Of a stretch of DNA of 64,000 bases, positions 47,874 to 58,311 are shown one piece after another. This DNA comes from Microvirga sp. Lineage in GTDB: Bacteria; Pseudomonadota; Alphaproteobacteria; Rhizobiales; Beijerinckiaceae. The stretch spans positions 372,001 to 436,000 of the forward strand of contig NZ_JACXAB010000003.1 in NCBI RefSeq assembly GCF_014699075.1, read 5' to 3'. The notes beneath the pieces were generated by a model. The model was not told where the DNA came from. It searched no databases and saw only the letters and a list, made by a program, of their open reading frames with translations. Position numbers and translations under genes: made by a program. Position 1 is the stretch's first letter, and the number at the start of each line of letters is the position of its first letter.

Positions 47874-49148
47874 TTATTCGGCCGCGACGAGCACCGTCTC
47901 TCTTGCAGGAGCACGCGTCTCGACGGCGCCGTCATAGACGGCCTGATCGAGAACGCCCTCCTCCTTCGCCACGAGCACGGGGACGAGAACCTGGCCGGTG
48001 ACGTTGGTCATGGTGCGCATCATGTCGACCACGCGGTCGATGGCGATGATGTAGCCGATGCCCTCCAACGGGAGGCCAGCCGTGCTCAGGGTGAGCGTCA
48101 GCATCACGATGGAGGTGCCGGGCACGCCCGCCGTGCCGAGCGAACCGAGCACAGCCGTGAGGCCGATGAGCACATACTGCGTCACCGTGAGATCGAGCCC
48201 GAAATACTGCGCGATGAAGATCGACGCGATGGCGGGATAGATCGCCCCGCAGCCATCCATCTTCACGTTGGCGCCAAGCGGAACCGCGAAGCTCGCATAG
48301 CTCTGCGGCACGCCGAGCTTCTCCACTGCAACACGCAAGCTCATCGGCAGGGTGGCGAGGCTCGACGAGGTGGCGAAAGCCATCTGCATGGCCGGTGCCG
48401 CACCACGGAAGAAGCGGCCCACCTTCAAGCCATGCAGCTTCAGGAGACCGCCATAGACCACGACGATATGGAACAGGCAGGCGAGATACATGGCGGCGAT
48501 GAACTTGCCGAGCGGCAGCAGCGAAGCAAGGCCGTAGCGCCCGACCACCCAGGCGATCAACCCAAAGGTGCCGATGGGCGTGAGCTGCAGCACCCAGCGG
48601 GTGATGCGGAACACGAGCGTGGCACCCTGATCGACAAGGCTGCGGATGCCGGCGGTCTTCTCGCCGAGAGACACGAGGGCAGCGCCGACGATTCCGGAGA
48701 AGAACAGCACCTGCAGCACGTTGGTGTCGGCCATAGCCTTGATCGGGTTTGTCGGCACGATGCCGATCAGCACCTCGAGCGGGGTCGGGATCGTGCGCGG
48801 CTTCACCTCGCCCAGCGGCAGGTTCGACAGGCCGAGGCCCGGGTCGATCAGGTGGCCGAAGGCGATGCCGACCAGCACGGCAATCGCCGAGGTGGCGACG
48901 AACCAGAACAGGGTGCGCAAGCCCAGACGCGCCACGTTGCCGGCTTCCGCGAGCTTCGCCACGCTGGACGTAATGGTGAAGAACACGAGCGGGATGACGA
49001 TCATCCGCACGAGGTTCAGGTAGATGTCGCCGAGCGGCTTGAACCAGACGGCCGCCTGCTCGCCGGCAAGGACGCCCGCGAGGATGCCGAGGGCGAAGCC
49101 CACCGCAACCCGCTGCCAGAGCGGACGGGTAAACCACGTTTGCAACAT
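47874..49148 (-). CDS. Dicarboxylate/amino acid:cation symporter (DctA/GltP family)
   Basis: 424 residues from ATG 49148. DAACS transporter with eight or more helices and the conserved FATSSSLATLP serine-rich hairpin and the GANVKMDG and GTAGVPGT segments. It imports C4-dicarboxylates or glutamate with H+ or Na+. The hydrophilic tail of about 30 residues is typical. The exact substrate is not settled. Confidence 0.87.
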   Translation of the reverse strand: MLQTWFTRPLWQRVAVGFALGILAGVLAGEQAAVWFKPLGDIYLNLVRMIVIPLVFFTITSSVAKLAEAGNVARLGLRTLFWFVATSAIAVLVGIAFGHLIDPGLGLSNLPLGEVKPRTIPTPLEVLIGIVPTNPIKAMADTNVLQVLFFSGIVGAALVSLGEKTAGIRSLVDQGATLVFRITRWVLQLTPIGTFGLIAWVVGRYGLASLLPLGKFIAAMYLACLFHIVVVYGGLLKLHGLKVGRFFRGAAPAMQMAFATSSSLATLPMSLRVAVEKLGVPQSYASFAVPLGANVKMDGCGAIYPAIASIFIAQYFGLDLTVTQYVLIGLTAVLGSLGTAGVPGTSIVMLTLTLSTAGLPLEGIGYIIAIDRVVDMMRTMTNVTGQVLVPVLVAKEEGVLDQAVYDGAVETRAPARETVLVAAE

Positions 49149-49344
49149 GTTAATTGCCTTATATTTACGAAGATATATGCAAATAGCCTTTGTGCGGGCG
49201 AAGCACAAATGTCGCGGGCGCAGGGCTGAGGCCGCCGAAGTGCATGGATGGGTGCGGCTCACAATGGTGTGTGGCGGCTTGCGGTCGAGGAACGCGGGTC
49301 CATCTCGGATCTTGTCGGACGGTAACAGGATATCCGAAGTACCC

Positions 49345-50448
49345 ATGCCCGCTTGTCTTCATCTCGGCTTCCGAAAGGTTGGATTGGCGCTCCTGCTCAT
49401 GGTCGGCGGCAGCGTCATTGCGGTGGCCCAACCTGCCTCTCCTCCACCGGCCGTTCCCGACACCCGGCTGATCGAAGAAGCAGTCGAACGGGCCAAGCAC
49501 CTGCCCAACCTCCGCTCCCTTATCGTCACCCATAACGGCACCATCCTGACGGAGCAGGCGCTCGGTGGCGCCCGGCTGGATCGTCCGACGAACATCAAGT
49601 CGGCGTCGAAGACCATCATGTCGGCGCTCGTCGGCATCGCCATCGAGCGCGGAGTGCTGCAGGGCGTCGACCAGCCGGTGGCGTCGATCCTCGAACAGAG
49701 CATCCCTTCGGACGCCGATCCGCGCGTGAGGCAGATCACCATCGGGCATCTGCTCTCCATGCGGGCTGGGCTGGAGCGCACCTCCGGCCGCAATTACGGC
49801 GCCTGGATCAGCAGCGGCAACTGGGTGCGGGACGCCCTCTCGCGGCCGTTCGTGGATGAGCCCGGCGGACGCATGCTCTATTCCACCGGCAGCACGCATC
49901 TTCTCTCGGCCGCCCTCACACGCGCCTCGAAGCGCAGCACCCTGGAGCTTGCCCGCGACTGGCTCGGCGAGCCGCTGGAGATCACGGTCGCCCCATGGAC
50001 CCGCGATCCGCAGGGCATTTATCTCGGCGGCAACGAAATGGCGCTCTCGCCCCGCGCCCTTCACCGCTTCGGCGAGATGTATCGCCAGAGCGGCATGATC
50101 GACGGCAAGCGCGTGGTGTCGGAGAACTGGATCAGGGAATCGTGGACGCCGCGCACGTCCTCGCCCTTCACCGGCGACTCTTACGGCTATGGCTGGTTCA
50201 TGCGCGACATGCGCGGGCACAAAGCCCACTACGCCTGGGGCTTCGGTGGGCAGATGCTCTACGTGATCCCCAGCCTCGGACTGACGATCACCATGACCTC
50301 CGACCCGACGGAGCCGTCACGGGAGGACAACTATATCGGCCAGCTCCACGCGCTCGTCGCGGATGGCATCGTACCTGCTCTTTTGCCAAAGACGGAAGAC
50401 ACAACCGGCAGCATCGGATTAGACGATGCGCCGGCGCCGATTCCCTAA
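49345..50448 (+). CDS. Class C beta-lactamase-fold serine hydrolase
   Basis: 367 residues from ATG 49345. A signal peptide (about 11-28) directs export. SxxK motif S86-A-S-K89, a Tyr motif Y179-S-T, and a late GGQMLYVIPSLGL stretch. Such proteins include esterases, DD-peptidases and 6-aminohexanoate-dimer hydrolases; the beta-lactamase activity itself is not assured. The stop overlaps the convergent lrgB stop. Confidence 0.82.
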   Translation: MPACLHLGFRKVGLALLLMVGGSVIAVAQPASPPPAVPDTRLIEEAVERAKHLPNLRSLIVTHNGTILTEQALGGARLDRPTNIKSASKTIMSALVGIAIERGVLQGVDQPVASILEQSIPSDADPRVRQITIGHLLSMRAGLERTSGRNYGAWISSGNWVRDALSRPFVDEPGGRMLYSTGSTHLLSAALTRASKRSTLELARDWLGEPLEITVAPWTRDPQGIYLGGNEMALSPRALHRFGEMYRQSGMIDGKRVVSENWIRESWTPRTSSPFTGDSYGYGWFMRDMRGHKAHYAWGFGGQMLYVIPSLGLTITMTSDPTEPSREDNYIGQLHALVADGIVPALLPKTEDTTGSIGLDDAPAPIP

Positions 50449-51167
50449 TCCAGCAGCAGCTTCAGCACCAAGGGCAGAAGCAGCGCCGTCACCAGGGCGT
50501 TCAACCCCATGGCGATGCCTGCGAATGTGCCGGCGAGGGAATTGACCTGAAAGGCTCGCGCCGTTCCGATGCCATGCGACGCGAGCCCCACGGCAAACCC
50601 GCGAGCGCGCCAGTCCTTCATGCGCAGGGCATTCATCAACGGCGTGACCATGATCGAGCCGGCAACGCCAGTGAGCATGATCAGGATGGCTGTGAGTGCC
50701 GGATCACCGCCTAGGGTCTCCGTGATGCCCATGCCCACAGGAGCGGTGACGGATTTGGGCGCGAGCGCGATGAGGATGGGATCAGGAATGCCGAAGAGCT
50801 GTCCGATGGCAACAGCCGACACGATGGCCGTGACCGAGCCCACGACAAGCGCCACCACCATCGGCACGATGGAGCGCAGAACGATGTGCCGGTTCTCGTA
50901 GAGCGGGATGGCGAGCGCGACGGTTGCAGGCCCCAGCAGGAAGTGCACGAACTTCGCGCCTTCGAAATAGACCGGGTAGGACGTGCCCGTGCCCCACAGC
51001 ACGAGCGCAACGGCCGCGACAGAAATCAGCACCGGATTGCATAGGGGATGCCGCTTGAAAGCGAGCGAGATGCGGTCCGCGATCACGTAGGCGCCGAGCG
51101 TCACCACGAGCCAGAACAGAGGCGTCTGCGAAAGGTAGACCCAGAGGGAGAAGGCAGGATCAGTCAC
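50445..51167 (-). CDS. lrgB: LrgB/CidB-family membrane protein
   Basis: 240 residues from GTG 51167 (GGAGG upstream), overlapping lrgA by eight bases. About seven hydrophobic helices; APKSVTAPVGMGITE and ASHGIGTARAF are the LrgB signature. LrgAB and CidAB are linked to murein hydrolase control, and in plants and bacteria related proteins export glycolate, lactate or pyruvate. The role here is open. Confidence 0.88.
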   Translation of the reverse strand: MTDPAFSLWVYLSQTPLFWLVVTLGAYVIADRISLAFKRHPLCNPVLISVAAVALVLWGTGTSYPVYFEGAKFVHFLLGPATVALAIPLYENRHIVLRSIVPMVVALVVGSVTAIVSAVAIGQLFGIPDPILIALAPKSVTAPVGMGITETLGGDPALTAILIMLTGVAGSIMVTPLMNALRMKDWRARGFAVGLASHGIGTARAFQVNSLAGTFAGIAMGLNALVTALLLPLVLKLLLD

Positions 51168-51558
51168 GGCGTTCGCCCTCCTCTGTCCCCATGGAGGAAC
51201 CGCTGAGGCGCGACACCACCACGAAGGTGACAACTGTCACGATCAGGGTCACAAAGGTCGAGGCCACAAGTGCGATCCCGAGCCTCATGCCATACTCCGC
51301 CACCACATCGAACCGCTGCACCACGCCGACGCTCGCCGGAATGAACAGCAGGGAGAGATGGGCGAGCAGCCCCTTCCCCGTCTGGTCGAGCGCCCTGCCG
51401 AACTCGGGAATCCTCGCTCTGACCCGGTCGCGCAGGATCAAGCCCATGAGGAGAAACAGCATGCCGAGCACGGGTCCCGGCAGTGGCCAACCGAGCCCGC
51501 GGGCGACGACCTCGCCGAGAAGCTGGAACAGAAGAATGAGGGTGAGGCTGACGATCAT
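51160..51558 (-). CDS. lrgA: LrgA/CidA-family holin-like protein
   Basis: 132 residues from ATG 51558. Four hydrophobic helices; LLFQLLGEVVARGLGWPLPGPVLGM and HLSLLFIPASVGVV are LrgA signatures. It is paired with lrgB downstream. The start lies 18 bases beyond the rpoD terminator. Confidence 0.87.
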   Translation of the reverse strand: MIVSLTLILLFQLLGEVVARGLGWPLPGPVLGMLFLLMGLILRDRVRARIPEFGRALDQTGKGLLAHLSLLFIPASVGVVQRFDVVAEYGMRLGIALVASTFVTLIVTVVTFVVVSRLSGSSMGTEEGERRD

Positions 51559-51575
51559 GGACGGTGCATAAATGG

Positions 51576-51603
51576 AAAAAGGCGGGTTTGAAGCCCGCCT
51601 TTT
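51576..51603 (-). terminator. rpoD terminator
   Basis: On the minus strand AAAAGGCGGGCTTCAAACCCGCCTTTTT; a 7-bp GC stem with flanking A/T pairs and a T-run, nine bases after the rpoD stop. Confidence 0.85.
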
Positions 51604-51611
51604 CAAGTCGC

Positions 51612-53612
<2,001 letters not shown>

Positions 53613-53714
53613 GCTTTGCTCAACTCCAGCGCCCCGCCTGTCCCCCCTACAGGACCTGCGCTGCGCGAAAGGGCGGCCAGCCTTGAAGGCTCCGCCACCC
53701 GAAATTCATTCCCG

Positions 53715-53720
53715 ATTATA
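53715..53720 (-). promoter_or_regulatory. Candidate rpoD -10 element
   Basis: A perfect TATAAT on the minus strand about 100 bases before the rpoD ATG. The -35 region upstream (GGTTAG or nearby) is weak. Confidence 0.4.
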
Positions 53721-53807
53721 AACAGTGAGTCGCTGACTAACCGTTAACCATCTCCTGCTCAAACTGCGGCAGCCGCCCGACTTGCCCCATTCTGAAATCC
53801 AGACCCG

Positions 53808-55700
53808 TCAGTGACCCCCGGGGATCGCTGCGTCGTCCATGTCGGCCTCGGCACCCTCGACGGAAGACAGCTGGTTCTGGACCTCCCGCAGCCAGGCGAG
53901 ATTGGCCTCATTGTCATCTTCGGCGAGTGCGCGCTCGGCTGCTCGAAGTTCGCTATGTAACGTGCGGGCGCGGCGATGCAAGGTGATGGCTTGCCTCAAT
54001 GCGTCCTCAAGACGCAAGGGGTCCGCGTGTGGATCAAGCATCCATCGGTCGCCGGGACGGACCAGAGCCGTCAGCCTGTCGGCCTCGGCCGTCAGACCGG
54101 CCCGCTCAAGGCGGGCCCTCATGACCGTCAGGTCGGCAGGTTCGCCGCTCGCCGCTCCATCGAGCAGGAGACTGCGCACCATTTGGGTAGAGCGGCGTTC
54201 AAGTTCAAGATCTGCAAGGGTTTCTGCATGATTTTGAAGGAGTTCCGGGTGAACCAGGAAGGTGCAGAGGATCATCGCCTCCCGGGGAGACTCGGCCGTT
54301 CCGCCGGCAAACAGCGCACTCCGGGCAAGCATCGGCGAGACGCTCAAGGGGGAGCTTGGCGTCATCGGCTGAGGCTTCTGGAAATCCCGCCGCGGGCCGC
54401 CCCCCTGGCGGTTGAAACGGCTCGAGCGGGTGTCGGGGCTTAAAGCCGCTAAGCGGCTTTCCACCTCCTCCCGATAGTATTTCTTCAGGGTTTCGTCGCG
54501 AATCAGGGCAAGTGATTCGCGAAGCCGCCGCTCCAGGGCGGCCCGCCGCTCCGGGGTATCGAGGGGGCCGGCCTCAAGCTCCCGGGTCCAGAGCACGTCC
54601 ACCAGGGGCCGGGCCGCGCCGAGCACCCGCTCCACGGCCGCAGGCCCGCCGCCCCGGGCGAGATCGTCCGGGTCCTGGCCCTCGGGCAGCATGGCAAAGC
54701 GCAGGGACTTCCCCGGCATCAGGTTCGGCAGGGCCACGTCGAGGGCCCGGTAGGCCGCACGCTGGCCGGCCTTGTCGCCGTCGAAGCAGAGGATCGGTTC
54801 CTCGGCGAGGCGCCAGAGCAGGGTGAGCTGGTCTTCCGTGAGCGCCGTACCCAGGGGCGCCACCGCATGGGGAAAGCCCGCGACGTTGAGCGAGATCACG
54901 TCCACATAGCCTTCCACCGCGACTACGGTGCCCCGGTCATGGGCCGGCTGGCGGGCGAGATGGTAGTTGTAGAGGAGCCGCCCCTTGTTGAAGAGCGGCG
55001 TGTCGGGGGAGTTCAGGTACTTGGCCGGCACGTCGGCGCTCATGGCGCGCCCGCCGAAGGCGATCACCCGGCCGCGCAGGTCGCAGATCGGGAACATCAC
55101 CCGGTCGCGGAAGCGGTCATAGGGAACCTTCACGTCCTCGCCGGCGATCAGGAGTCCGGCCTCCACCATCATGTCGATGGGCACGCCCTTGCCGGCGAGA
55201 TGGTCCCGCAGGGCAAACCGTTCCGGCGGCGCATAGCCGATCCGGAAGCGCGCCTGGGTGTCCCGGCTCAAGGTACGGCCGGCCAGGTAATCCCGCGCCT
55301 TGATCCCGACCCTGTCCTGCAGCGAGGCCTCGAAGAACACGGCTGCCAGTTCCATGACGTCGTAGAGGCTCTTGCGCTTGACCTCTTCCTGCCGATCCTC
55401 CTGGGACAGCTTGGGCAGGGGCACCCCGGCCTCTCCGGCCAGCCGCTCGACGGCCTCGGGAAAGGACAGCCCTTCCGTCTCCATCAGGAAGGTGAAGATG
55501 TCCCCGTGCTTGCCGGATGAGAAGCAGTGATAGAACTGCTTCTGGTCGTTCACGTAGAAGCTCGGCGTCTTCTCCGCATTGAAGGGCGACAGCCCCCTCC
55601 ACTCCCGCCCGGCCTTCTTGAGACGCACGCGCTTGCCCACGACCGCCGAGGTCGGCAGCCGGGCGCGGATCTCTTCCAGAATTTGGGGCGGGTATCGCAC
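53808..55700 (-). CDS. dnaG: DNA primase DnaG with degenerate zinc site
   Basis: 630 residues. N-terminal zinc-ribbon region, TOPRIM core (AVEGYVDVISL, CFDGDKAGQRAA), and a C-terminal DnaB-interaction domain. The TOPRIM acidic residues are present. The CHC2 zinc site, normally Cys-His-Cys-Cys with spacing 3-18-3, reads S38, N41, C59, S62 at exactly that spacing, so three of four ligands are gone. The fold may be kept without zinc. It synthesises replication primers. Upstream of rpoD on the same strand. Confidence 0.96.
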   Translation of the reverse strand: MRYPPQILEEIRARLPTSAVVGKRVRLKKAGREWRGLSPFNAEKTPSFYVNDQKQFYHCFSSGKHGDIFTFLMETEGLSFPEAVERLAGEAGVPLPKLSQEDRQEEVKRKSLYDVMELAAVFFEASLQDRVGIKARDYLAGRTLSRDTQARFRIGYAPPERFALRDHLAGKGVPIDMMVEAGLLIAGEDVKVPYDRFRDRVMFPICDLRGRVIAFGGRAMSADVPAKYLNSPDTPLFNKGRLLYNYHLARQPAHDRGTVVAVEGYVDVISLNVAGFPHAVAPLGTALTEDQLTLLWRLAEEPILCFDGDKAGQRAAYRALDVALPNLMPGKSLRFAMLPEGQDPDDLARGGGPAAVERVLGAARPLVDVLWTRELEAGPLDTPERRAALERRLRESLALIRDETLKKYYREEVESRLAALSPDTRSSRFNRQGGGPRRDFQKPQPMTPSSPLSVSPMLARSALFAGGTAESPREAMILCTFLVHPELLQNHAETLADLELERRSTQMVRSLLLDGAASGEPADLTVMRARLERAGLTAEADRLTALVRPGDRWMLDPHADPLRLEDALRQAITLHRRARTLHSELRAAERALAEDDNEANLAWLREVQNQLSSVEGAEADMDDAAIPGGH

Positions 55701-55918
55701 GAGGCGTGAGTCTCCAAACCTGTTTCATAACCTAGAGCGGCGATAGAGGAGACAGAAAGCGAACGGCCAAGCTTTCCTGTGCCCATAATCCACAGGCGGC
55801 ACCCTCTTCCGTAACAAACCCAAGTCGACGACCCGATTGGTGCGGAAATTTTAACAGCCCTGTGCCAGCCTGAACGCATTGCGAGAAAAACAACAAAGTT
55901 ATTTTGGAGCAAGGGGCA

Positions 55919-58054
55919 ATGCCCGCTGTTACGACAATCGGTTCCACTGGCGACGCTTACATTGACGGCCTTCTTGGAAATCTGAAATGGGCTGCCACTG
56001 ATTTCAGCTATAGCTTCCCAACGGATGCCTCTCTCTACGGCACATCCTACGGCGAGGGGGAAACCGCCAGCTTCGGGGCTCTCAACCCGCTCCAGCAGGC
56101 CGCCGCCCGCACGGCCCTGACGATGGTCGCATCGGTGGCGAACGTCACCTTCACGGAAATCGCCGAGACGGCAACCGACCACGCCGACCTGCGCTTCGGC
56201 CTCTCCGACCTGCCCAAAACCGCCTGGGCCTACTATCCCAGCGCCGCAACCGAGGGCGGCGATGCCTGGTTCAACAAGTCGAGCGGCGCCTACAGCAAGC
56301 CCGTGAAGGGCAACTACGCCTTCCTGACCTTCATCCACGAGATCGGCCATTCCCTCGGGCTGGAGCATCCTCATGAAGCCGGCCTGCCGGCGGACCGTGA
56401 CTCCATGGAGTACACGGTCATGAGCTATCGCTCCCATATCGGGGCCTCGACCACGCGCGGCTATGTGAACGAGACCTGGGGCTATGCCCAGTCGCTCATG
56501 ATGCTCGACATCGCGGCCCTGCAGCACCTCTACGGCGCCAACTACGCCACCAACGGCGCCGGCACGGTTTACACCTGGAGCGCGACGACCGGCGAGATGT
56601 TCATCGACGGCGTCGGCCAAGGAGCCCCCGGGGGCAACAGGATCTTGCTGACAATCTGGGACGGCGGCGGCAACGACACCTACGACTTCTCGAACTACGG
56701 CACCAACCTGAAGGTCGACCTGCGCCCCGGAGGCTGGACGACCACGGCCACGGGCCAGCTCGCCAAACTGCGCTATGACGGCTCGCGGTTGGCCGCGGGC
56801 AACATCGCCAACGCCCTGCTCCATCACGGCGACACGCGCTCGCTGATCGAGAATGCCATCGGCGGAACGGGCGCGGATATGATCGTCGGCAATCAGGCCG
56901 CGAACACGCTCAAGGGAAGCGCGGGCAACGACAGGCTCACCGGCGCCGAAGGCAACGACCTGCTCGACGGTGGAACCGGCAGCGACACGGCGGTCTTCGG
57001 AAGCCAGCGCTCCAATTACAGCATCACGCAGCTGGCCGATGGATCGCTGCAGGTTGCGGACCTGCGCCCAGGCGCACTGGACGGAACGGACATCCTCTCG
57101 AACATCGAGATGGTCCAGTTCAGCGACAGGGTCTACCTCTTCGCGGAACTGCTCCCGCCCGCTCAACCGGTGACGACTGAACCTCCTGTTTCGGAGGAGC
57201 CCCCTGTGACCGATGAACCGCCGGCCACGGAGGAGCCTCCGGCCAAGCAGGACCTCGTGCTCAGCGGGACCAGTGCTGCGGACAGGCTCGATGGCGCGGA
57301 CGGGAACGATCAGATCAACGGCTGGGCCGGGAACGATGCCATCTATGGCCAGGATGGCGACGACATCCTGACCGGTGGATCGGGTCGCGACATCCTCGAT
57401 GGCGGCATGGGGACGGACACCGCCAGCTATGCGACAGCCAGGGCGGGCGTTATCGCCGACCTGATGGCCGCATCGCGGAACACGCGGGATGCCTACGGGG
57501 ACCGCTATATCAGCATCGAGAACCTGACCGGCAGCGCCTATGCCGATGTGCTGAAGGGCAATGATGGCGCGAACGCTCTCATCGGCGGCTCCGGGTCGGA
57601 TGCGCTCTACGGCCGCGGCGATTCCGACCGCCTCGAAGGCGCCGACGGCAACGACTACCTGGACGGCGGCCTTGGAGCGGATGCTCTGTACGGCCACAGC
57701 GGCCGCGACACCCTGTATGGCGGCCAGGGGAGCGACGTGCTGGCCGGCGGATCGGGAAGCGATCTATTCGTGTTCAAGTCGCGGGTCGTGACCGCATCGG
57801 GCGCGCCGGATACCATCGAAGACTTCGTGTCCGGCACGGACAGGATCGATCTGCGCAGCATCGATGCCAACACGAAGCTCTCGGGCAACCAGGCGTTCTC
57901 GTTCATCGGCGGCAGCGCCTTCACCGGCAAGGCCGGGCAGCTGAACTTCCGCGACGGCGTGCTGTCCGGCGACGTCAATGGCGACGAAATGGCCGATTTC
58001 CAGATCAGCCTTCCCGCTGTCTTGTCACTGAAGTCGACGGATTTCTATCTTTGA
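55919..58054 (+). CDS. Serralysin-like RTX metalloprotease
   Basis: 711 residues from ATG 55919 (AAGGGGC upstream). Zinc protease site HEIGHSLGLEH (140-150) and Met-turn V-M168-S-Y170. Then M10 C-domain and two blocks of RTX-type GGxGxD repeats (about 325-355 and 460-620) separated by a Pro/Glu-rich linker (PVTTEPPVSEEPPVTDEPP). The C-terminal type I secretion end (LKSTDFYL) is hydrophobic. No signal peptide is present. A 73-codon gene follows closely. Confidence 0.9.
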   Translation: MPAVTTIGSTGDAYIDGLLGNLKWAATDFSYSFPTDASLYGTSYGEGETASFGALNPLQQAAARTALTMVASVANVTFTEIAETATDHADLRFGLSDLPKTAWAYYPSAATEGGDAWFNKSSGAYSKPVKGNYAFLTFIHEIGHSLGLEHPHEAGLPADRDSMEYTVMSYRSHIGASTTRGYVNETWGYAQSLMMLDIAALQHLYGANYATNGAGTVYTWSATTGEMFIDGVGQGAPGGNRILLTIWDGGGNDTYDFSNYGTNLKVDLRPGGWTTTATGQLAKLRYDGSRLAAGNIANALLHHGDTRSLIENAIGGTGADMIVGNQAANTLKGSAGNDRLTGAEGNDLLDGGTGSDTAVFGSQRSNYSITQLADGSLQVADLRPGALDGTDILSNIEMVQFSDRVYLFAELLPPAQPVTTEPPVSEEPPVTDEPPATEEPPAKQDLVLSGTSAADRLDGADGNDQINGWAGNDAIYGQDGDDILTGGSGRDILDGGMGTDTASYATARAGVIADLMAASRNTRDAYGDRYISIENLTGSAYADVLKGNDGANALIGGSGSDALYGRGDSDRLEGADGNDYLDGGLGADALYGHSGRDTLYGGQGSDVLAGGSGSDLFVFKSRVVTASGAPDTIEDFVSGTDRIDLRSIDANTKLSGNQAFSFIGGSAFTGKAGQLNFRDGVLSGDVNGDEMADFQISLPAVLSLKSTDFYL

Positions 58055-58066
58055 CGGGAGAGCGCG

Positions 58067-58288
58067 TTGAGCGAGTGGGTTGATTTCGACCGTTGGAAGG
58101 AATGCCCACAGATTGAGCGGCCCGGCTATGTCTTTGAAGTCAGGAATGCCGAGGGACAAAGCCTCTTCACGGCGTGCGATGTCTCTCTGAAGCTGCCGTC
58201 CAGCTGGACATCCGCACCCGTGCAGTTCCGGCTCGTGCAGGCCCCGAAGCCCCGGCATTCCACCCCGATCCCACGGCCGCGATCCTGA
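58067..58288 (+). CDS. Small conserved-looking protein after the metalloprotease
   Basis: 73 residues from TTG 58067 with GGAG upstream, 12 bases after the protease stop. It reads MSEWVDFDRWKEC and GYVFEVRNAEGQSLF, ending in a Pro/Arg-rich tail. It has the look of a short beta-rich protein; no family recognised. Possible inhibitor or partner of the protease, but unproven. Confidence 0.5.
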   Translation: MSEWVDFDRWKECPQIERPGYVFEVRNAEGQSLFTACDVSLKLPSSWTSAPVQFRLVQAPKPRHSTPIPRPRS

Positions 58289-58311
58289 GCACGTGAAAGC
58301 CGGATCGGGAT

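Noticed and set aside
55550..57697. A 715-codon open frame on the minus strand across the metalloprotease gene
   Set aside because: It is antisense to a gene with clear protease and RTX motifs and shows the repetitive, motif-free sequence expected from the complement of Gly/Asp repeats.
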